From contig NZ_FQZY01000050.1 in the NCBI RefSeq assembly GCF_900142165.1, positions 1 through 32,021 on the forward strand: a stretch of DNA of 32,021 nt, given 5' to 3'. The notes under the pieces are model-generated. The model had not been told where the DNA came from, did not search any database, and saw only the letters and a program-made list of their open reading frames with translations. Numbering within the stretch: position 1 is the first letter of the stretch; each line of letters opens with the position of its first letter. Source of the DNA: Hespellia stercorisuis DSM 15480. GTDB taxonomy: Bacteria; Bacillota; Clostridia; Lachnospirales; Lachnospiraceae. Positions 23,524 through 31,683 of the stretch are shown in pieces. A program made the translations under genes and the position numbers.

Positions 23524-24459
23524 ATGGGAAAAGCAGTGGTATTTGGGAGTTTTGTGGTGGATCTGATGGCGAGAAGTCCGCATCTGCCGATTGCAGGCGA
23601 GACGGTGAAGGGCTCAATGTTCAAGATGGGACCCGGAGGAAAAGGATTCAATCAGGGAGTCGCTGCACATAAGGCCGGAGCAGATGTCGTAATGGTCACA
23701 AAACTTGGAAAAGATACCTTTGCTGACCAGGCTTTAAACACAATGGATGCGCTTGGGATGCCCAAAGATCACTTGTTTTTCACAGAGGATGCAGAGACAG
23801 GAATTGCATTGATTCTGGTGGACGAGAACACGAGCCAGAATGAAATTATCATTGTTCCAGGTGCCTGCAACACAATTACAGAGGCGGATACGGACAAACT
23901 GGAACCTCTTTTGAAAGAAGCAGAATACGTGCTGCTTCAGTTGGAAGTGAATCAGGATGCCAATGAAAGAGTAGTCGGTCTGGCGAACAAATATGGCTGC
24001 AGGGTGATTGTGAACACCGCTCCATATTCAGAGATTACAGATGAATTTTTATCCAAAGTATATATGGTAACTCCAAATGAAGTAGAAGCGGAGGAAATGA
24101 CCGGTGTTCATGTTGATGGACTGGAATCGGCAAAAGAAGCCGCTGCGCATTTCAGGAAAAAAGGCGTGAAAGATGTCGTGATCACACTGGGATCACGGGG
24201 AGCCTTTGTTTCCTCGGAGGGAAGAGAAGAGATTATACCGCCGTTCAAGGTGGATGCAGTAGATACGACCGGTGCGGGTGACGCATTTAACGGAGGTCTG
24301 CTGGCAGCACTGGCAGAGGGAAAAGACTTGTGGAAGGCAGCAGAATTTGCGAGTGCACTGGCGGCACTGTCGGTTCAAAAGCTGGGGACGACACCGTCGA
24401 TGCCTGAACGGGAGGAAATCGAGCAATTTCTAAAAGAGCAGGAGGAAGAGAAATGTTAA
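23524..24459 (+). CDS. rbsK: Ribokinase-type sugar kinase (PfkB family)
   Basis: A cytoplasmic ATP-dependent sugar kinase of 311 residues. The PfkB signatures are present: GGKGFNQ (38-44, usual ribokinase GGKGANQ) and DTTGAGDAF (247-255) with the catalytic base D253. The start has GGAGGTAAGTGA before ATG. It overlaps the next gene by 7 bp. Ribose is the default substrate for the family, but the substitution of Ala by Phe in the GGKGxNQ loop and the FucU-type partner leave room for another pentose or deoxy-sugar. Confidence 0.88.
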   Translation: MGKAVVFGSFVVDLMARSPHLPIAGETVKGSMFKMGPGGKGFNQGVAAHKAGADVVMVTKLGKDTFADQALNTMDALGMPKDHLFFTEDAETGIALILVDENTSQNEIIIVPGACNTITEADTDKLEPLLKEAEYVLLQLEVNQDANERVVGLANKYGCRVIVNTAPYSEITDEFLSKVYMVTPNEVEAEEMTGVHVDGLESAKEAAAHFRKKGVKDVVITLGSRGAFVSSEGREEIIPPFKVDAVDTTGAGDAFNGGLLAALAEGKDLWKAAEFASALAALSVQKLGTTPSMPEREEIEQFLKEQEEEKC

Positions 24460-24896
24460 AAGGAATACCGACAAGAATTGGATCTGATTTACTGAAAGCA
24501 CTGGCGGATATGGGACACGGAGACATCCTGATCATTGCAGATGACTTCTACCCTCCGATCAGCAAGACACCGAATGGGGTAAGTATTCAGGCGAAAGGAA
24601 ATACCGCTCCGGAGATGATCGAGGCGATTCTGCAGCTTATGCCGCTTGATGCTGATTACTGTGAGCACCCGGTCGAGTACATGATTCCGGACAAGGATGC
24701 GGGCGTAGAGATGGATCGCCCGAAAGTATGGGATGATGTGATCGCGGTTACAGAGAAGAGCGGATACGATGCGAAATGCGTTGGAGAAATTGAGCGGTCG
24801 AAATTCTATGAGAAAGCCGGAAAAGCTTATCTGACGGTATGTACGAGCGAGCGTCAGCCATACGGATGCTTTATTCTCCAAAAAGGCGTGTTGTAA
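24453..24896 (+). CDS. FucU/RbsD-family sugar mutarotase
   Basis: A 147-residue enzyme that speeds anomer interconversion of an imported sugar. It is closer to FucU (L-fucose mutarotase) than to RbsD: MLKGIPTRIGSDLLKALADMGHGDILIIAD matches the FucU start with the catalytic His in MGHGD (H22), and the end FYEKAGKAYLTVCTSERQPYGCFILQKGVL matches the FucU end. The length is normal. The start overlaps the kinase gene. No fucose isomerase, fuculokinase or aldolase gene is nearby, so the name does not prove fucose use. Confidence 0.85.
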   Translation: MLKGIPTRIGSDLLKALADMGHGDILIIADDFYPPISKTPNGVSIQAKGNTAPEMIEAILQLMPLDADYCEHPVEYMIPDKDAGVEMDRPKVWDDVIAVTEKSGYDAKCVGEIERSKFYEKAGKAYLTVCTSERQPYGCFILQKGVL

Positions 24897-24966
24897 GAAA
24901 ACGGAAACTCAATAAAAATATTATTGTCAGCGGACAAATAATATACAAAACAAAGGAGGAGAAGTT

Positions 24967-26034
24967 ATGAAAAAACGTATTTTGGCAATGGTAATGGCAG
25001 CAGCAATGGTGGTTTCACTGGCAGCGTGTTCAAGCAGCAAGAAGTCGGGTGGCGGTTCTGACACGGCAAAAGCAGGTGGGGATAGTTACGATATTGTATA
25101 TCTGACCCCTTCAACCGCTTCACAGTTCTGGACCTACGTAGGAATCGGAATTGAAAACGCAGCAAAAGACATGGAAGATGAGTTGGGAGTTAAGGTAAAT
25201 CTTACAACAGTCGGACCGGCAGAAGAAAGCCAGACAGAGGATTATGTGACAGCGTTTGAGGAGACCATCGCGAAACAGCCGGATGCAATTGTAACAGCAA
25301 CACTTGCAATTGATGCGACGATCCCGAAGGCAAAAGAAGCAACACAAAGTGGAATCATCCTGAACTTTGTTAACTGCGGACTTGGAGTTGGCGATGACGG
25401 GGCAAACGAGGAAAGCTACAATCAGTTCTACTACTGCTCAAATGATACCATCGGCGAGATGGCAGCACAGGCATTCCTGGATGCAATGAAAGCAAAGGGC
25501 ATGGAGACATCTGCAGGAACAATTGGAATCAACACAAACGTTGAGAACGAGGCACTGAATCACAGAGTACAGAGTTTCCGCGACTATATGGAGAAAAACG
25601 CACCGGATCTGACACTGACAGATACATATTATAATGGAAACGTTGTTGAGACAGCACAGTCTAACGCTGAGAATATTATCTCTACATTTGGCAAAGACCT
25701 GATCGGTATGTATTCAGGAAACAACATTACAGGTGACGGCGTATGCCTTGCAGTAAAATCAGCATCGGTTAGCGATAAGTTTGTATCTATAGCAGTCGAT
25801 TCGGATGATACAGAGATCAGTGCACTGAAGGGCGGCACACTCGACGGAATCATTGTTCAGGATGCTTACGCACAGGGATATCAGTGTATGGAGAATGCAA
25901 TTCGGACATTGAAAGACGGCAAGAATCCGGAGTCAGAGAAACAGATCAACTGCCCGCCGGTAGTTATCACGGCTGATAACATGGATGATGCAGATATGCA
26001 GGATTTACTGGATCCAACTCGGTTACAGAAATAA
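24967..26034 (+). CDS. Sugar ABC transporter substrate-binding lipoprotein
   Basis: A 355-residue extracytoplasmic binding protein of the RbsB/periplasmic-binding-protein-4 type. The signal peptide ends with lipobox LAACS (Cys21), followed by a Ser/Gly/Lys linker. Then comes a two-lobe sugar-binding fold starting YDIVYLTPSTASQFWTYVGIGIE. AAAGGAGGAG precedes the ATG. It is longer than RbsB of E. coli by about 60 residues, partly from the lipoprotein linker. It follows the kinase/mutarotase pair and is separated from the ATPase gene by a hairpin terminator. Confidence 0.9.
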   Translation: MKKRILAMVMAAAMVVSLAACSSSKKSGGGSDTAKAGGDSYDIVYLTPSTASQFWTYVGIGIENAAKDMEDELGVKVNLTTVGPAEESQTEDYVTAFEETIAKQPDAIVTATLAIDATIPKAKEATQSGIILNFVNCGLGVGDDGANEESYNQFYYCSNDTIGEMAAQAFLDAMKAKGMETSAGTIGINTNVENEALNHRVQSFRDYMEKNAPDLTLTDTYYNGNVVETAQSNAENIISTFGKDLIGMYSGNNITGDGVCLAVKSASVSDKFVSIAVDSDDTEISALKGGTLDGIIVQDAYAQGYQCMENAIRTLKDGKNPESEKQINCPPVVITADNMDDADMQDLLDPTRLQK

Positions 26035-26072
26035 TAACTTTATACGGTGAAACGAAAGTAACCTTGTAAATG

Positions 26073-26117
26073 AAAGATAACTGTATCTCTAATAAGCAGG
26101 TACAGTTATCTTTTTCT
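26073..26117 (+). terminator. Internal terminator/attenuator between binding protein and ATPase
   Basis: A 13-bp perfect stem AAAGATAACTGTA (26073-26085) with TACAGTTATCTTT (26101-26113), 15-nt loop, then a short T-rich run. It lies 39 bp after the binding-protein stop. It would cut part of the transcription before the ATPase and permease genes and can stabilise the upstream mRNA, giving more binding protein than membrane parts. Confidence 0.75.
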
Positions 26118-26136
26118 AAATAAAAGAGGAATGATT

Positions 26137-27645
26137 ATGCAGGACACGATTTTAAAAATTGAACATATCAGTAAAATTTATCCGGGCGTTACAGCGTTAA
26201 ATGATGTCAGTTTTGAAATTAAAAAAGGTGAAATCCGTGCTCTGGTCGGAGAAAACGGAGCGGGAAAATCGACGCTGATCAAGTGTATTATGGGTGTTGA
26301 AAAACCGGAAAAGGGAACAATCTCAATGAACTATAATGGGGAATGGGTTGTGAACGAGAATGCACTGGAAGCCCAGAACCATGGCGTGTATGCCAATTAT
26401 CAAAATGTAAATATCGCACCGGATCTGAGTATTGCAGAAAACTATTTCCTGGGAAAACCACCGACAACAAAGCTGGGCAGTGTGGACTGGAAGAAAATGC
26501 AGCAGGACAGTCAGGTGATTGTGGATAAGTTCGACATGAAGGTCGATCCACTGGACAAAATCAGAAATCTGCCGATCGCCATGCAGGCGATGGTAACAAT
26601 CAGTAAAATATCAGTGAATGAGGATATCCGACTCGTTATCTTTGATGAGCCGACTGCATTACTGGAGAACGAAAAAGTTGATACTTTATTTAAGTTCATA
26701 AAAGAATTAAAAGAAAAAGGCGTGAGCATCATCTACATTTCCCATCGATTAGAGGAAATTATGGATATCTGCGACAGCGTTACGATTTTAAAAGACGGTA
26801 CGTATGTTGATACGAAACCAATTGAGGAAGTGACAAAGGATTCGCTCATAACAATGATGGTGGGACGGGAGATGTCTGACATCTATAATATTGAGCATCA
26901 GAAAATAGGAAAGGAAATTCTGAGGGTTGAGAACTTCAGCGACACGAAGAATTTTAAAAATATTAATTTCAAGCTGCATGCAGGAGAAATTCTTGGATTC
27001 GTCGGTCTGGTAGGTGCCGGACGAAGTGAGATCATGAGGGCGCTCTGTGGTGTTGAAAAAAGACTTACCGGAGACATATATATTAAGGGAGAGAAGGTCA
27101 GCATCAAGAACCCCGGCGATGCGATGGATCATAGAATCAGTTTCCTGACAGAGGACCGACGGGCAGACGGACTGGCACTGCATCTTCCGATTAAGACAAA
27201 TATTAATATGAATTCATATGACATGATCAGTAAGGCTGGTTTTATATCTCTGAAGAAAGAGGACGAGAGGGCGAATGATTTCTCGAAACGGGTCAACGTA
27301 AAGACTCCGAGCGTGATGCAGCTGGTCGGTAATCTTTCGGGTGGAAACCAGCAGAAAGTGGTTATCGCAAAATTGCTGTGCTGCAATCCGGACATTTTGA
27401 TTTTTGACGAGCCGACAGTTGGTGTGGACGTTGGAGCGAAGGAAGAAATCTATAAAATTGTGGAAAGACTTGCGGCAAAGGGAAAGGGGATTATACTGAT
27501 TTCTTCGTATCTGCCGGAGGTCATGGGCCTGGCGGATCACCTGATCGTAATGGCACAGGGGCAGATCACGGGAGAGTTCAATAAAGAAGAACTGGCAAGC
27601 TTAAAGGAAGAGGATGTATTGCGGAAAGCTTCAATCGAAGGATAA
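26137..27645 (+). CDS. Sugar ABC transporter ATPase, double-domain (RbsA/MglA type)
   Basis: A 502-residue fused ATPase with two nucleotide-binding domains. ATG 26137 gives a 7-bp gap to AGAGG; ATG 26131 would be too close. Domain 1 has Walker A GENGAGKST (38-46), a Q/signature region LPIAMQAMVTISK (ABC signature weak, as is usual for the first half) and Walker B LVIFDEPTA. Domain 2 has a degenerate Walker A GLVGAGRSEIM, a good signature LSGGNQQKV and Walker B ILIFDEPTVGVD. This asymmetry is normal for sugar importers of the CUT2 class. It energises uptake with the adjacent permease. Confidence 0.93.
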   Translation: MQDTILKIEHISKIYPGVTALNDVSFEIKKGEIRALVGENGAGKSTLIKCIMGVEKPEKGTISMNYNGEWVVNENALEAQNHGVYANYQNVNIAPDLSIAENYFLGKPPTTKLGSVDWKKMQQDSQVIVDKFDMKVDPLDKIRNLPIAMQAMVTISKISVNEDIRLVIFDEPTALLENEKVDTLFKFIKELKEKGVSIIYISHRLEEIMDICDSVTILKDGTYVDTKPIEEVTKDSLITMMVGREMSDIYNIEHQKIGKEILRVENFSDTKNFKNINFKLHAGEILGFVGLVGAGRSEIMRALCGVEKRLTGDIYIKGEKVSIKNPGDAMDHRISFLTEDRRADGLALHLPIKTNINMNSYDMISKAGFISLKKEDERANDFSKRVNVKTPSVMQLVGNLSGGNQQKVVIAKLLCCNPDILIFDEPTVGVDVGAKEEIYKIVERLAAKGKGIILISSYLPEVMGLADHLIVMAQGQITGEFNKEELASLKEEDVLRKASIEG

Positions 27646-27661
27646 TACAAGGAGGAAGATT

Positions 27662-28633
27662 ATGAGTACTACAAAGACCAAAACTGCTTCGTTGAAAGAA
27701 ACGATGAAGAAAACGGAATTTACGTTGGGGGTTATTGTCATTGCCCTGTTTGTTATTACATCTGTCTGCACAGATAATTTCTTTACAATGTATAATATGA
27801 CAAACCTGATGAAGCAATGCGCAATTATCGGTGTGCTTGCCGTGGCTCAGACGCTGATCATCATCACCGGTGGTATTGATATCAGTGGTGGTGCGATCAC
27901 AGGATTATCCTGTATGGTGTTGGCACTGCTTCAGAGAGATACCGGAATGAATTTTTACCTTACATTGATCATTGCGATCATTGTTTCGGTGCTTGCCGGT
28001 CTGATCAACGGTATCATTATTTATGAATTTAAGGTGCCGCCGATGATCGCCACGCTCGGTACACAGACAATTATCCGGGGAATGATCAAGATTATCAGTA
28101 AGGCCCTGACAGTCAGCGGACTGAATGAAAAGATCCTGAAAATGGGCGACGATGCGATCGGTGGATTTTTCCCAATACTGGCAGTGATCTGGATCGTTGT
28201 GGCCATTCTGGTATTCCTGATGCTGCGATACGGAGTATTCGGAAGAAATCTGTATGTTCTCGGAAGTGGCGAAGAAGTTGCCAAACTTTGCGGAATCAAA
28301 GTCAGAAGAGTTTACTACGGAGTCTATGCACTGGCCGGTCTGTTATATGGTATCGCAGGTGTTATGCTTGCAGCACGTGTGCAGAGTGCACTGCCGACAG
28401 GTGGTGAGGGATACGATATGAACGCGATTGCAGCAGCTGTTATCGGTGGAGCATCACTTGCCGGCGGGCGGGGAGCAATCAGCGGAACGGTACTTGGTAC
28501 GATTCTGATGGTTATTATCAACAATGCCGGAGTTCAGTTTGGATTAAATACACATATTCTGGAGATCACGAGTGGTGTGCTGATCATCTTTGCGGTGGCG
28601 ACGGATATGTTTAAGAACAGAAGTAAAGCGTAA
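27662..28633 (+). CDS. Sugar ABC transporter permease (RbsC type)
   Basis: A 323-residue CUT2-class permease; ATG 27662 has AAGGAGG 6 bp upstream. About eight to ten membrane segments are visible, with the family's conserved stretches VLAVAQTLIIITGGIDISGGAI, GLINGIIIYEFKVPPMIATLGT and NAIAAAVIGGASLAGGRGAISGTVLGT. The last is the coupling region near the ATPase. It is the final gene of the sugar operon and is followed by a terminator at 28651. Confidence 0.93.
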   Translation: MSTTKTKTASLKETMKKTEFTLGVIVIALFVITSVCTDNFFTMYNMTNLMKQCAIIGVLAVAQTLIIITGGIDISGGAITGLSCMVLALLQRDTGMNFYLTLIIAIIVSVLAGLINGIIIYEFKVPPMIATLGTQTIIRGMIKIISKALTVSGLNEKILKMGDDAIGGFFPILAVIWIVVAILVFLMLRYGVFGRNLYVLGSGEEVAKLCGIKVRRVYYGVYALAGLLYGIAGVMLAARVQSALPTGGEGYDMNAIAAAVIGGASLAGGRGAISGTVLGTILMVIINNAGVQFGLNTHILEITSGVLIIFAVATDMFKNRSKA

Positions 28634-28650
28634 TATAGAAAAATATTAAG

Positions 28651-28680
28651 ACAGCAGCCTCCTGCAGGCTGCTGTTTTGT
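28651..28680 (+). terminator. Intrinsic terminator of the sugar operon
   Basis: ACAGCAGCCT (28651-28660) pairs with AGGCTGCTGT (28666-28675) across a 5-nt loop, followed by TTTTGTTTT. It ends transcription about 20 bp after the permease stop and separates it from the convergent cluster. Confidence 0.9.
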
Positions 28681-28754
28681 TTTCTGCTGTGAGCAGCCGG
28701 ACTGCTGGAAATTTTGCAGGATCCCAGAAAACAGTGCGGGCACTTCCTGGTGCA

Positions 28755-29630
28755 CTAGAGCTGATTGATATCAGACCAGACTTTTACTAACGCGGAGATA
28801 TCGGACGTTCCGTATTCCATTGTCTTGGCAACCTCATAGATCTGAGTGGCAGAAGATGTCATTGGAACTGGAGTTGTGGTATCTTTGGCAGCTTCCAGAG
28901 CCAGATTCAGATCTTTGTGCTGCAGATTAATTGAAAAACCGCCCTCGTATTGATCTGCCAGGATGAATTTTTCTGTTTTGGCTTCCAATGCATAACTGCG
29001 TCCAGAACTGACTTTGATAATGTCATACATCATTTGTGGGTCGAGACCACATTTTTTTCCGAGCGTGAACGCTTCGGACAGTGCAGCCATATTGCAGCCC
29101 AAAAGCAGGTTGTTTATGATTTTCATGGCATCGCCGGCACCGACATCTCCAACATGGAAACAGGTTTTACCGAGACAATCGAAAATCGGCCGGGCGTTTT
29201 CGTAAACAGTTTTGTTTCCGCCTATCATAAAGGTCAGGGTACCTGATTTGGCACCGGCAACACCGCCGCTGACAGGGGCGTCCAGATAGAAGAGTTGATA
29301 GTGTTGTGCAAGCTTTGCCAGTTTCTGTGAAGTAGAAGGTGCAACACTGCTTAAGTCAATAATTGTTGTTTGGGCAGCGCAGGAAGAAAAGATCCCCTCT
29401 TCACCGGTCATGACGGACTCTACAATACTTCCGTTGGGAAGTGAGGTGAGAATATAATCACAGTGCTGGGCCAGCGTTTTTAATGTGCTGCAATAGACAG
29501 CCCCTTTTTCTTCCAGCGCGGCCGCCGCTTCTCTTTGTGTGTCATATACATATACTTTATTGCTGATTTGTAACAGATTAGATGCCATGGGACCGCCCAT
29601 CGCACCTAATCCGATAAAACCTATGTTCAT
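28755..29630 (-). CDS. Beta-hydroxyacid dehydrogenase (3-hydroxyisobutyrate / tartronate semialdehyde reductase type)
   Basis: A 291-residue NAD(P)-dependent enzyme of the 3-hydroxyisobutyrate dehydrogenase family. The Rossmann motif is FIGLGAMGGPMASNL (5-19). The substrate motif DAPVSGGVAGAKSGTLT is at 117-133, and the catalytic Lys is K170 in AMKIINNLL. GAGG precedes the ATG. It follows the PF06684 gene by 19 bp and is last in the minus-strand cluster. In known ring-cleavage and carboxylate pathways such enzymes reduce or oxidise a semialdehyde or branched hydroxyacid; here the likely substrate is a product of the 6-hydroxynicotinate-reductase-like branch (inference). Confidence 0.88.
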   Translation of the reverse strand: MNIGFIGLGAMGGPMASNLLQISNKVYVYDTQREAAAALEEKGAVYCSTLKTLAQHCDYILTSLPNGSIVESVMTGEEGIFSSCAAQTTIIDLSSVAPSTSQKLAKLAQHYQLFYLDAPVSGGVAGAKSGTLTFMIGGNKTVYENARPIFDCLGKTCFHVGDVGAGDAMKIINNLLLGCNMAALSEAFTLGKKCGLDPQMMYDIIKVSSGRSYALEAKTEKFILADQYEGGFSINLQHKDLNLALEAAKDTTTPVPMTSSATQIYEVAKTMEYGTSDISALVKVWSDINQL

Positions 29631-29649
29631 GCTTTACCTCATTTCTTTC

Positions 29650-30237
29650 TTATCGGAGTCCATCTTCGCCTTTGATTTCACTTACCTGTAAACCGCCAAT
29701 TCTTGGATGTGGGCGGCCGCCGTTGGTCACGACAATTGCAACGACAATTTCATCTGCTTTGGGTGCATCTGGAATACGAACCTCCATCGCATCGTAGTGA
29801 GTACGGACAAACGCTGCATCTTTGTAATGGAGTGGCACATCGAGTGAAGTACCGGCAGGTCCTGCTTTTTTCGCAGAGGGGATAATGGCTTTCCCGCCAT
29901 TTACCTGTTCTCTCATAGGCTTGCCGAGTTTCGGGTGCAGGATAGCGGCACCGTGCTCTAATTCACCGTTTAAACCTATGATGGCGCCTTTGCCATAGCT
30001 GTTTGCGTCAGACGGGGCGATGTTCATGGCTTCGACAGCCAGTCGAGTCAGATAGCCGCCCAGATATTCACCAATGTCTGTCAGTGCACTTAAATCTTCT
30101 ACATAAGAACCTGCAAATGGATTTTTAATAACGGCGGCAACACTGCATTTCTTAATGGGAGTGTCTAATTTTGTAAAACCTTCAAAATAAGTTTCTTCTA
30201 CATTGGTAACGATTTTTCTGATGGATAAATTTTCCAT
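29650..30237 (-). CDS. Amino acid synthesis family protein (PF06684, DUF1185)
   Basis: A 195-residue protein that matches the PF06684 family well: IRKIVTNVEETYFEG at the start, VAAVIKNPFAGSYVEDL, GAIIGLNGELEHGAAILHPKLGKPMRE, GKAIIPSAKKAG and DVPLHYKDAAFVRTHYDAMEVRIPDAPKADEIV. The family name comes from old annotation and does not describe a proven reaction. Members are often found with UPF0280 and 6-hydroxynicotinate-reductase-like genes, as here, so a role in degrading a heterocyclic or related carboxylate is suggested by context. GAAAGGA precedes ATG. Confidence 0.85.
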   Translation of the reverse strand: MENLSIRKIVTNVEETYFEGFTKLDTPIKKCSVAAVIKNPFAGSYVEDLSALTDIGEYLGGYLTRLAVEAMNIAPSDANSYGKGAIIGLNGELEHGAAILHPKLGKPMREQVNGGKAIIPSAKKAGPAGTSLDVPLHYKDAAFVRTHYDAMEVRIPDAPKADEIVVAIVVTNGGRPHPRIGGLQVSEIKGEDGLR

Positions 30238-30274
30238 AATAATCCGTCCTTTCTTTTGACTGTGAAATAAGTTT

Positions 30275-31093
30275 TTATGTCAATACATCTGGAAAACAAA
30301 TGTAATGAGATTGGATACATGCAATCATTTTAAATGATTGTTTTTGTGACAATATCTGACAACGGTATAGAAGCTGGTCTGTGGCGGTTTGTATTTCCGC
30401 TTCAGACAGATCATTTACCTGAAAGGTGATCAGGTCGCCGGCAATATCGCTGTCAGGGTCAAGTAACTCTGCCCGGATAGATAACACATTTGGCGATTCA
30501 ATATGTGTAGAATTGGCCAGGTATGTAGCGATGGCGTCGGCAGTCCGGCAGCAGTCAGCGAATACGGTGACTGAATCGGCGATGCCCTTTGTAAAGCTTC
30601 TGCCCCCCAGACCGCTGGTTGCAATGCCGCCGATGGCGTCTTCTGCTGCAATCCGGCAGGACTGAAAGGGGGATGCTGCGGAAAGTGCGGCGCTGATGTC
30701 CAGGGTCACATTTTGTCCAGGAGCAAGCCGAAGCGCAATGTCGCCCCCGTTGTTGACGATTACCTGATCTGAATCCGTGGCAAAGGTGTCGGCTACACAA
30801 TCAGCAATGGTTCCGGCTACAGCGGCCATTGGAGTGAGGTCTGCCATATCAGTACAAAAGATGCTTTCCAGCATGGCGGCACCGCACGGGGTGAGCAGCC
30901 GGGGGTCAACAGCGGGTGATTTCTGAGTTAAAACAGGCAGATCTCTGTGAATATCCTGAAGGCAGTTCTCCACAACCTGATGACACTTCGGCCCGATAGT
31001 AGACTGCATGATACCATTTTTGGAGGAGGTGATTAACATTGATACCGGGCCGTAGTCAAGCAGCAATCTGCCATCGGGCAGTACGTCAATCAT
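30275..31093 (-). CDS. UPF0280 family protein
   Basis: A 272-residue protein from ATG 31093 (AAAGGGG 9 bp upstream; an in-frame GTG at 31102 is also possible). The family is related to ApbE-type FAD:protein flavin transferases in sequence notes, but its function is unproven. Visible family features are DLTPMAAVAGTIADCVAD (91-108), VNNGGDIALRLAPGQ (115-129) and GIATSGLGGRSFTKGIADSVTVFA (about 155-178). The NGGD core may bind a nucleotide or metal. The start overlaps the end of the 6-hydroxynicotinate-reductase-like remnant, so the two were translated together. Confidence 0.8.
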   Translation of the reverse strand: MIDVLPDGRLLLDYGPVSMLITSSKNGIMQSTIGPKCHQVVENCLQDIHRDLPVLTQKSPAVDPRLLTPCGAAMLESIFCTDMADLTPMAAVAGTIADCVADTFATDSDQVIVNNGGDIALRLAPGQNVTLDISAALSAASPFQSCRIAAEDAIGGIATSGLGGRSFTKGIADSVTVFADCCRTADAIATYLANSTHIESPNVLSIRAELLDPDSDIAGDLITFQVNDLSEAEIQTATDQLLYRCQILSQKQSFKMIACIQSHYICFPDVLT

Positions 31094-31098
31094 TTGTG

Positions 31099-31683
31099 TC
31101 ACGCCCCTTTCAAGTCGTCGAGATTCTGAATGGCGTCCATATGTCCGCCGATTGCCTCGTAATCTGTTTTGGTCATTGTGTATTCGACTGGTGCGACAGT
31201 GGCGGGAGTAGGTACCCAGGTGAAGCTGTTGGGAACGACTTTTCCGGTATCGACCATGAAGTTGATTCCGCCGCCGGGCATCACAAATGCATTGGCACCA
31301 CCGATTGTCAAATGAGCTTTCCCATCGTGAATAGCTTTGGTTAGTTCGATTGGTTTTCGGGTGACTCCACCGCGGGCGCTGCCGCCGGTTCCACCAATAT
31401 ACAGCACGGAAACATTCGAGTCCTCGCAGGTGTTTTCAATCAATGTTACGAGAGCAAGTCCGTTTTCTGACAGCGGGATTGAATGAAATCTGCCATTTGT
31501 GTCGAGCTGGAACATACAGCGGGTCGTGCCGGTTGTATCGGTTATTAACAGTGTCATACCGGGAGTGGCTACAGTCATATCAACTTCTTTTATGACATCA
31601 AGTGGCTGCAATATAGAGGTTCCGCCAATTCCGTTTCCCCGGGAACCAAAATATCGGCCGCGGGTGCTTTTCTTTCCGTTAAC
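31099..31683 (-). pseudogene. 6-hydroxynicotinate-reductase-like protein, C-terminal remnant cut by IS66
   Basis: The reading frame runs from the IS66 junction (first codon GTT at 31681-31683) to TGA at 31099-31101, giving 194 residues; the N-terminal part, with the expected iron-sulfur region, is beyond the IS. The remnant matches my memory of the C-terminal domain of 6-hydroxynicotinate-reductase-type proteins: STRGRYFG, NGIGGTS, LYIGGTGGSARGGVT, GGANAFVMPGGGINFMVD, and WVPTPATVAPVEYTM with YEAIGGHMD. The only in-frame start is TTG 31611, without a good ribosome site. The gene is almost certainly non-functional in this copy unless the IS has a precise excision. Family assignment is from memory and should be checked. 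Confidence 0.65.
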
